Positions 5,733-9,920 of a stretch of DNA of 9,920 nucleotides are shown here, piece by piece. How positions within the stretch are numbered: position 1 is the first letter of the stretch; each line of letters starts with the position of its first letter. Source of the DNA: Candidatus Zipacnadia bacterium (GTDB lineage: Bacteria > Armatimonadota > Zipacnadia > Zipacnadales > Zipacnadaceae); assembly GCA_029821455.1 (NCBI GenBank), contig JALGTI010000099.1, forward strand, positions 1 through 9,920. Reading direction: 5' to 3'. A model generated the notes under the pieces. The model worked only from the letters and a program-made list of their open reading frames with translations, was not told the DNA's origin and made no database searches. A program made the translations under genes and the position numbers.

Positions 5733-8407
5733 CGACCGGTGTGAACGTGCACGCGGCGACGCTTCAGGCCACTTTGGATGAGGCCGAGGCCGGCGCGGTG
5801 ATCGACGTCACGCCCGCAAAGTATGCCGAGGACGTGGTCATTCGCAAGCCGAACATCACGATTCGCGCGGCGAATGGCACGGAAGTGCGCGGGACCATCC
5901 GGGTCGAGGCGCCCGGCGTCAGCCTGCTCAACCTGACCGTGGTTGATGACGAACGGTGCGTGGTTGTGGGACCAGCGGCACAGGGGTTCAATGCCTATGC
6001 GAACCGCCTGGTTATCTCGACTCCAACGGGCGTTGCGATGGAAGTCGCGGGCACCGACACCGCCGGTATGCAACTGGTCGAGAATCAGTTCTACAACGTT
6101 GGCGGTGTCAATCCCGACACCGATCATCGAGGCTACAGGTACAATTGGAAGCCATTCGAGCGGGCGGGTACAGGCCTGCATGTGCGCGGGACGTACACTG
6201 GTCAGGGCGAGCCGCTGCGTATCCACCACAACCGCATCTCCGGTTATCAGATCGGACTGCTGATCGAAGCCGGTGAGCAGCCACTTAAGGCGTGGATATG
6301 GAAGAACCGCATTACCGCGAACACGACCGGCTTGCGGCTGCTGGCCGCCGGGTGCCGAGTGGAAGAGAACGAAGTCCTGCGCAATACCGCCAGCGGCCTG
6401 GAGTCCTCAGGCCGAGACAACGTCATTGCTGCAAACCGGATCATGGACAACGCCGGATGGGGGCTGGAGATGGCGCATGGCCAGGTCCGGAATAACGTCA
6501 TCGCGCGAAATCGCGAGGGAGGCATCCGTGCAGCCGGCGCCTGCGCCGTGGTCCACAACACCTTCCATGGCAACGGCGGTGCCCTGCTGTCGGCTGGTGA
6601 GGGTGCGAAGATCGACTTTGCGAACAATCTGGCTGATCATGCGGGCATCCTCTTCGAAGGTCCCGGCACAGCGCGGCGGCGCCACAATGTTTACGCCAAC
6701 GGCGCTGCTCCCGCCGCCACCGAGCCGGGGTCGCGAGCCGGTGCTGTTAAGTACCGCAACCTGCCGGCCGATGATTTCCGCGCGTTACCCGACAGCCTTG
6801 CCGTGGATGCCGGCGTTCCGCTGGTGGCGCCTCAGCGCGACGCCGACTACGCAGGGCGGACCATCGGCAGCGCGCCGGATGCCGGAGCCTTTGAGGTCGG
6901 TCCGGAGCAGGTCGAGGGCCGAGAATGGTGGGTGTCGCCCGCTGGGGATGATGAGACCGGAGACGGTTCGGAGACGAAGCCGTTCAAGACGGTTTCCAGG
7001 GCCGCGCGCGATGCCGGCCCCGACCACCGGATCTTCCTGCAGGCCGGCGTGTACGAGGGAGACCAAACCATCACCTGCGCTGGAGCGAAGGGACACCCGG
7101 TGCGCATCCTGCCGGCGCCTGGAGTGGCGTGTGCACGGCGCATCGTAACTCGCTTCGAGGCGAAGAAACCCTTAGAGATGGCCACGCCGCCGGGGGGAAG
7201 GGTATCCGTTGTCGGAAGCAGCTGGACGATCGCGGACTCGCCCTACCTGGTGATCGAAGGGCTCGAATTCCGGGAGTCCCCGCACGCGGTGATCAGAGTC
7301 GGGGCAAGATCTTCGCACAGCGAAATCCGTGACTGCGTCTTCATCAATTGCCCGACACATACGCCGGAGGGGCGAAGCTGGCATGCCGGTATTGTCGGGC
7401 AAGGCCCTGAATCCAGCGATGTTCTGATCGAGAACAATATCTTCGATCGCCGTCCGAACCGTGATTGGCTCTATCAGGAATCCGACGTGATCCACCCAGC
7501 AGCGGCCGGATGGAACAAGCGGTGGATCATTCGCGGGAACAAGATGGCAGGTTACGATAAGATGCAGCTAGGCTGGGGCCCTGGGGGGCCGCACCTCACT
7601 TACTTGTCATACGCGGGTCCGTCGACCTACCATCTGGTCGAGGACAACGAATTCTTCGAGTGCAACCGTGCGGTTCATATCAAGACATCAGACAACATCT
7701 TTCGGCACAACTATATCCACGATCTAGTGCCCGGCTATACGCGAGAACCGGTGGGGATAATGAACCGCAGCGGCGCTCGGAACGTGTACGATGGTAACCG
7801 CGTGGTGGACTGTTCGTATGCCGGGGTCCTGATGCTGTCGCTTGATAACACTGTGGTCAACAACGTGTTCGAAAACTGCGAGACCGGCGTTTTGGTGGCG
7901 ATTCGGAACTTCAGTGCCACGCCCGGTCAACGTACGCGCGTGTACCACAACACATTCGTGAACAGCATCCGCGCGGTGCAGGTGGACGCGACATGCAGTG
8001 CCATCATCTTCAACAACCTGATCTACAACGCACCGGATTTCCAGGAGCGTCTGCCTACCGCGCCAACGATAGCAGCCGATGGGAGCGGCGTGTACCCCAC
8101 CGGGGAGAAGCTGGACTGGCACCTGATGGGCCGGTTCCAGATGAGTGAGCCGGGGACCATACTCGCCTGCGGTTACAACTTGTTCTGGAATTGCGAGCCG
8201 GGCTATCTGCGCGACTACGAGGGTGGTCAAGGCGATCTGTACGCAGATCCGCTGTTCGTCGACTCGGCCAACGGGGATTACCGGCTCCGCCGCGAGAGCC
8301 CGGCTCGCGGCGCGGGACGCTCACTGTATATCAGCCATGACTTCGATAGACGCCCGCGGCCTGTTGACAGCCCTGACCTCGGGGCGTTTCAGTTCCAAGG
8401 TCCCTAG
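5690..8407 (+). CDS. Exported tandem right-handed parallel beta-helix protein
   Basis: The 905-residue product is probably a secreted or periplasmic carbohydrate-active or surface protein. Residues 1-22 look like a weak signal peptide (hydrophobic core 8-18, VHA before Ala). The first beta-helix runs from about 23 to 404, rich in PbH1-type turns such as IHHNRISG, VEENEVLRN and VRNNVIARN. It ends with SLAVDAGVPL and APDAGAFEVG. The second begins at 411 with REWWVSPAGDD, the PFKTVSRAARDAG and FLQAGVYEG motifs, then HLVEDNEFFECN, FRHNYIHDL and VVNNVFENC. It ends with YADPLFVD and PDLGAFQFQ. Both units therefore have complete start and closing motifs, which suggests fusion or duplication of whole helices. 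I see no anchoring signal at the C-terminus. The ATG at 5690 is preferred over an in-frame ATG at 5570 because of AGGAGG at 5671 and the signal peptide. The fold is firm; activity is unknown, with a faint polysaccharide lyase family 6 resemblance in unit two. Confidence 0.88.
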   Translation: MRQGVCELCLFVLLTTGVNVHAATLQATLDEAEAGAVIDVTPAKYAEDVVIRKPNITIRAANGTEVRGTIRVEAPGVSLLNLTVVDDERCVVVGPAAQGFNAYANRLVISTPTGVAMEVAGTDTAGMQLVENQFYNVGGVNPDTDHRGYRYNWKPFERAGTGLHVRGTYTGQGEPLRIHHNRISGYQIGLLIEAGEQPLKAWIWKNRITANTTGLRLLAAGCRVEENEVLRNTASGLESSGRDNVIAANRIMDNAGWGLEMAHGQVRNNVIARNREGGIRAAGACAVVHNTFHGNGGALLSAGEGAKIDFANNLADHAGILFEGPGTARRRHNVYANGAAPAATEPGSRAGAVKYRNLPADDFRALPDSLAVDAGVPLVAPQRDADYAGRTIGSAPDAGAFEVGPEQVEGREWWVSPAGDDETGDGSETKPFKTVSRAARDAGPDHRIFLQAGVYEGDQTITCAGAKGHPVRILPAPGVACARRIVTRFEAKKPLEMATPPGGRVSVVGSSWTIADSPYLVIEGLEFRESPHAVIRVGARSSHSEIRDCVFINCPTHTPEGRSWHAGIVGQGPESSDVLIENNIFDRRPNRDWLYQESDVIHPAAAGWNKRWIIRGNKMAGYDKMQLGWGPGGPHLTYLSYAGPSTYHLVEDNEFFECNRAVHIKTSDNIFRHNYIHDLVPGYTREPVGIMNRSGARNVYDGNRVVDCSYAGVLMLSLDNTVVNNVFENCETGVLVAIRNFSATPGQRTRVYHNTFVNSIRAVQVDATCSAIIFNNLIYNAPDFQERLPTAPTIAADGSGVYPTGEKLDWHLMGRFQMSEPGTILACGYNLFWNCEPGYLRDYEGGQGDLYADPLFVDSANGDYRLRRESPARGAGRSLYISHDFDRRPRPVDSPDLGAFQFQGP

Positions 8408-8897
8408 TTGGCAGTCGGGCGTTCCAGGATAGGAGGCTCAAGTCCCAGATGCAAGACGGTAGGCAGGGACTGGTGTCTCGCAATGCCCCAGGCGCCATTC
8501 CCTGCAGCCCGACGACACACGCGCTCCGCGGTGCTCGCACTGGCACCAAGCCGCTTCCCCAATGTCGGTTCTGGCCAATCACGTCGCTGTTAGTGCCTGC
8601 GCCCGTCCTCGTGTGGATTCACGCGAACAGTGTCATGGAGCCGAATCTGTTGACAGGTTCCGTGCGACCCACGAAGCCGCCGGACCCAGTACACGCCGAT
8701 CAGCAAGCCCGCATGGCCTAGGCTCATTCAGCACTCTCTCTAGCTTCACCACCTCCCCGGTGTCCTCATCAAACCCGGTTGCGCAGTTCCACGCCCGTCG
8801 GCGCTTCGTTGAGGCTTTGTTCGATCAGGCGCCAAGGGCCTTTGCCTGTGACCGTGTGACCAACCCACAGCAACGCCGAGTGTAGACTGCGGTGCTC
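8408..8897. other. 490-base gap without a convincing gene
   Basis: No ORF here resembles a known family or has a good ribosome binding site. On the minus strand, the frame of the Cys-rich gene stays open for 42 codons past its stop (8769-8897) and contains VTGKGPWRLIEQSLNEAP. In another frame, GFDEDTGEVVKLERVLNE follows, so a frameshifted gene remnant is possible. A weak AGTCCC/GGGACT pair (8441-8446 and 8466-8471) follows the beta-helix gene but lacks a T-run. I found no tRNA or attachment site. Confidence 0.4.
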
Positions 8898-9161
8898 TCA
8901 CTTGTCCCGTCCGCCGGTCTGCCGCCTTTGCTCCGGTGTCATATCCTCCCAATAGGTACAATTCTTCGGGTCTACCAGCTTGCCTTGTTTGGCGGCGGTT
9001 TCCGGCACCACGCCGAACCGAACAGGCCACAGGCAGCAGTCTGTAATCTCACACCACTCGACCTGCTTCCAGCTTTCCACGCAGCCCAGGCACCCCTTGC
9101 GGATGGCGGCCAGTACTGCCCGGCGTGGAGTGCGACCTGTGCGTTTTCTTGGCCTCTGCAT
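8898..9161 (-). CDS. Cys-rich phage-type small protein of unknown function
   Basis: The 87-residue product has a basic N-terminus (MQRPRKRTGRTPRRAVLAAI), then Cys24-x2-Cys27-x9-Cys37-x4-Cys42 followed by LWPVRFG at 44-50. The pattern IRxKCLxC...VxxC...DCxLWPxRFG recurs in small phage and prophage proteins, where the four Cys residues probably bind zinc. The function is not established. The ATG at 9161 is preceded by AAGGGGG at close spacing. It lies downstream of the unknown 116-residue ORF and the primase gene on the same strand, consistent with one phage or plasmid transcription unit. I am confident it is a real gene of mobile-element type; a role in DNA or RNA binding is only inference. 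Confidence 0.7.
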   Translation of the reverse strand: MQRPRKRTGRTPRRAVLAAIRKGCLGCVESWKQVEWCEITDCCLWPVRFGVVPETAAKQGKLVDPKNCTYWEDMTPEQRRQTGGRDK

Positions 9162-9257
9162 AGGCCCCCTTCCCTTTCCCCATTTCGACTGAGATAGCTG
9201 CCAGACGCCTTCATACGTCGGGCGAGTATGACCTGGAATGCGCTTCTGACATCGGTG

Positions 9258-9608
9258 TCATCGTTGCTCTTCGACGGCAAGCGTCACTGTGCGCCCATCT
9301 TTGGTCCAAACCATCACCTTGTTGCGACCTGGCTTGTGCGCCTGCATAGCACCGGCGCGCTCCAGAAGACTCTTGCGCAGGGCGGCAACAGGACAGTCAG
9401 GACAGTTAGGACAGTTTTTCCATATGACCGCCTTACGAGGCAAAAGATGGCTGTTATGCTGAATTCTGCGAGCGATAGTGCTTTCCAATGTGTGAAACCT
9501 GTTGCGTAGCAAGGCCTCTGGGCCAGGACAGTTGCCGATTCTTAAACTGTCCTGATGTCGGCTTATCTCGTACATTGGTATATACTCTTCTGCGGTATCA
9601 ACTGTCAT
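9258..9608 (-). CDS. Hypothetical protein between primase and Cys-rich protein
   Basis: The 116-residue product from the ATG at 9608 (a TTG at 9623 would add five residues) is not a family I recognise. It is hydrophilic, with no signal peptide or membrane helix. In the middle it has NCPNCPDCP, a Cys-Pro repeat encoded by three tandem 9-base units, and an earlier NCPGP. It ends with KVMVWTKDGRTVTLAVEEQ, which could form a beta-hairpin. It follows the primase stop by 24 bases and its own stop overlaps an ATG (ATGA) of a 16-codon ORF. No strong ribosome binding site is visible. Position and strand support a gene of the same mobile element. Confidence 0.5.
   Translation of the reverse strand: MTVDTAEEYIPMYEISRHQDSLRIGNCPGPEALLRNRFHTLESTIARRIQHNSHLLPRKAVIWKNCPNCPDCPVAALRKSLLERAGAMQAHKPGRNKVMVWTKDGRTVTLAVEEQR
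9390..9554. repeat. Iteron-like cluster of a 9-bp word beside the primase gene
   Basis: AGGACAGTC (9390-9398) is followed directly by two copies of AGGACAGTT (9399-9407 and 9408-9416). A further copy at 9525-9533 pairs with an inverted copy at 9545-9553. The last two form a perfect 10-bp inverted repeat (CAGGACAGTT/AACTGTCCTG) with an 11-base spacer. A partial copy (AACTGTC) lies at 9600-9606. The repeats lie inside the unknown ORF and encode NCP units there. Tandem direct repeats near a replication gene resemble plasmid or phage iterons, but codon-level repetition in a Cys-Pro protein could explain the tandem part. Confidence 0.5.
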
Positions 9609-9632
9609 GTTTCTGGTGCCCAAGATATCCGA

Positions 9633-9920
9633 CTATCCTGGCAAGCTTATGCCCTCTCGCCAGCGTCTCCGGCCGCGTTTCCTTGGAGGAAACCCTCTGT
9701 TGCTCAGCAGTCTCCCGAACACTGTTTGGCTCGCCGGTTTGTCTCCGGTCTCGTCGCACCACCGCTTGTACTCCTGATAAAGCTCAGTGGCTCCGACCTC
9801 GGCTTCGGGAGTCACGAGGCAGCGCTCCTGGATGAATGGCCCAAGAACGTCCTCCTCCTGGCGATACTCCTCGGTGGCGTCTTTCACTTCAGCGGGTGTC
9901 GCAAGGCCGTACTGCTGGCA
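9633..9920 (-). CDS. D5/P4-family phage or plasmid primase-helicase, C-terminal end only
   Basis: Ninety-five residues are visible; the 5' part lies right of the window. They show the linker typical of this family after the SF3 helicase: GLATPAEVKDATEEYRQEED and GPFIQERC. A C-terminal winged-helix-like domain follows (ELYQEYKRWCDETGDKP, QTVFGRLLSNRGF, then an Arg-rich GRRRWREGISL). This matches the D5/P4 C-terminal region (PF03288-like). Full-length members unwind DNA and prime replication for phages, satellites and some plasmids. It ends with TAG at 9633-9635, and two small genes follow on the same strand. It marks the left edge of an integrated or decayed mobile element extending beyond the window. 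Confidence 0.8.
   Translation of the reverse strand, partial: CQQYGLATPAEVKDATEEYRQEEDVLGPFIQERCLVTPEAEVGATELYQEYKRWCDETGDKPASQTVFGRLLSNRGFPPRKRGRRRWREGISLPG

Noticed and set aside
5582..6229. 215-codon minus-strand ORF opposite the beta-helix gene
   Set aside because: It is antisense to the signal peptide and first helix, and has no recognisable domain or ribosome binding site.
6273..7148. 291-codon plus-strand ORF inside the beta-helix gene
   Set aside because: It is a second frame of a high-GC gene, rich in Arg, Pro, Ser and Ala, while the main frame shows continuous beta-helix motifs.
7724..8230. 168-codon minus-strand ORF
   Set aside because: Antisense shadow of the second beta-helix, rich in Val, His and Arg as expected from reversed Asn/Asp-rich codons.
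8415..8455. tRNA-like T-arm (GGCTCAAGTCCC) after the beta-helix gene
   Set aside because: The T stem does not pair and no acceptor, D or anticodon arms can be drawn around it.
8441..8471. Possible terminator AGTCCC/GGGACT
   Set aside because: Only 6 bp with a 19-base loop and no T-run follows.
8746..9030. 94-codon minus-strand ORF overlapping the Cys-rich gene
   Set aside because: It overlaps, in another frame, a gene with a recognisable Cys pattern, and its own sequence is basic and low in information.

Overview
The window looks like accessory DNA from a high-GC, Gram-negative-type bacterium, probably from an environmental lineage. It combines an envelope efflux adaptor, two very large exported proteins, a decayed IS1380-family transposase and the edge of a phage/plasmid-type replication module. 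Large secreted parallel beta-helix proteins and gingipain-like C25 proteins are common in Planctomycetota, Armatimonadota, Hydrogenedentota and similar groups. That placement is inference: no rRNA, tRNA or phylogenetic marker is present.

Left part (1-1605), all on the minus strand. An HlyD-type membrane fusion protein starts at 899 and runs off the left edge. Directly upstream, overlapping its start codon, is the C-terminal piece of a pRiA4b ORF-3-like protein, apparently a remnant. Further upstream is a 42-codon ORF with a good ribosome binding site and no recognised family. A 9-bp inverted repeat lies 77-106 bases upstream of the HlyD start and may be an operator.

Middle left (1606-4515, minus strand). 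A 969-residue exported protein has a gingipain-like (peptidase C25, clan CD) domain with a visible His/Cys pair, flanked by an N-terminal beta-sandwich-like region and Ig-like domains. Its upstream region holds a 9-bp stem-loop, a perfect palindrome and a tiny upstream ORF.

Middle (about 4870-5410, plus strand). A broken IS1380-family transposase shows a frameshift, an internal deletion and an in-frame stop codon. It sits between the two divergently transcribed exported-protein genes.

Middle right (5690-8407, plus strand). A 905-residue exported protein consists of two parallel beta-helix units in tandem, each ending in the same kind of closing motif. The second unit vaguely recalls polysaccharide lyase family 6.

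Right end (8898-9920, minus strand). The C-terminal end of a D5/P4-family primase-helicase enters from the right edge. It is followed by a 116-residue unknown ORF and an 87-residue Cys-rich phage-type protein. This is probably the end of an integrated phage, plasmid or satellite. A 9-bp word occurs five times in 165 bases here, an iteron-like arrangement. The stretch 8408-8897 shows no convincing gene.

I do not see a complete, coherent new multi-gene system. The items most worth checking are the C25 protein and its leader, the tandem beta-helix protein, and the repeated motif beside the primase gene.
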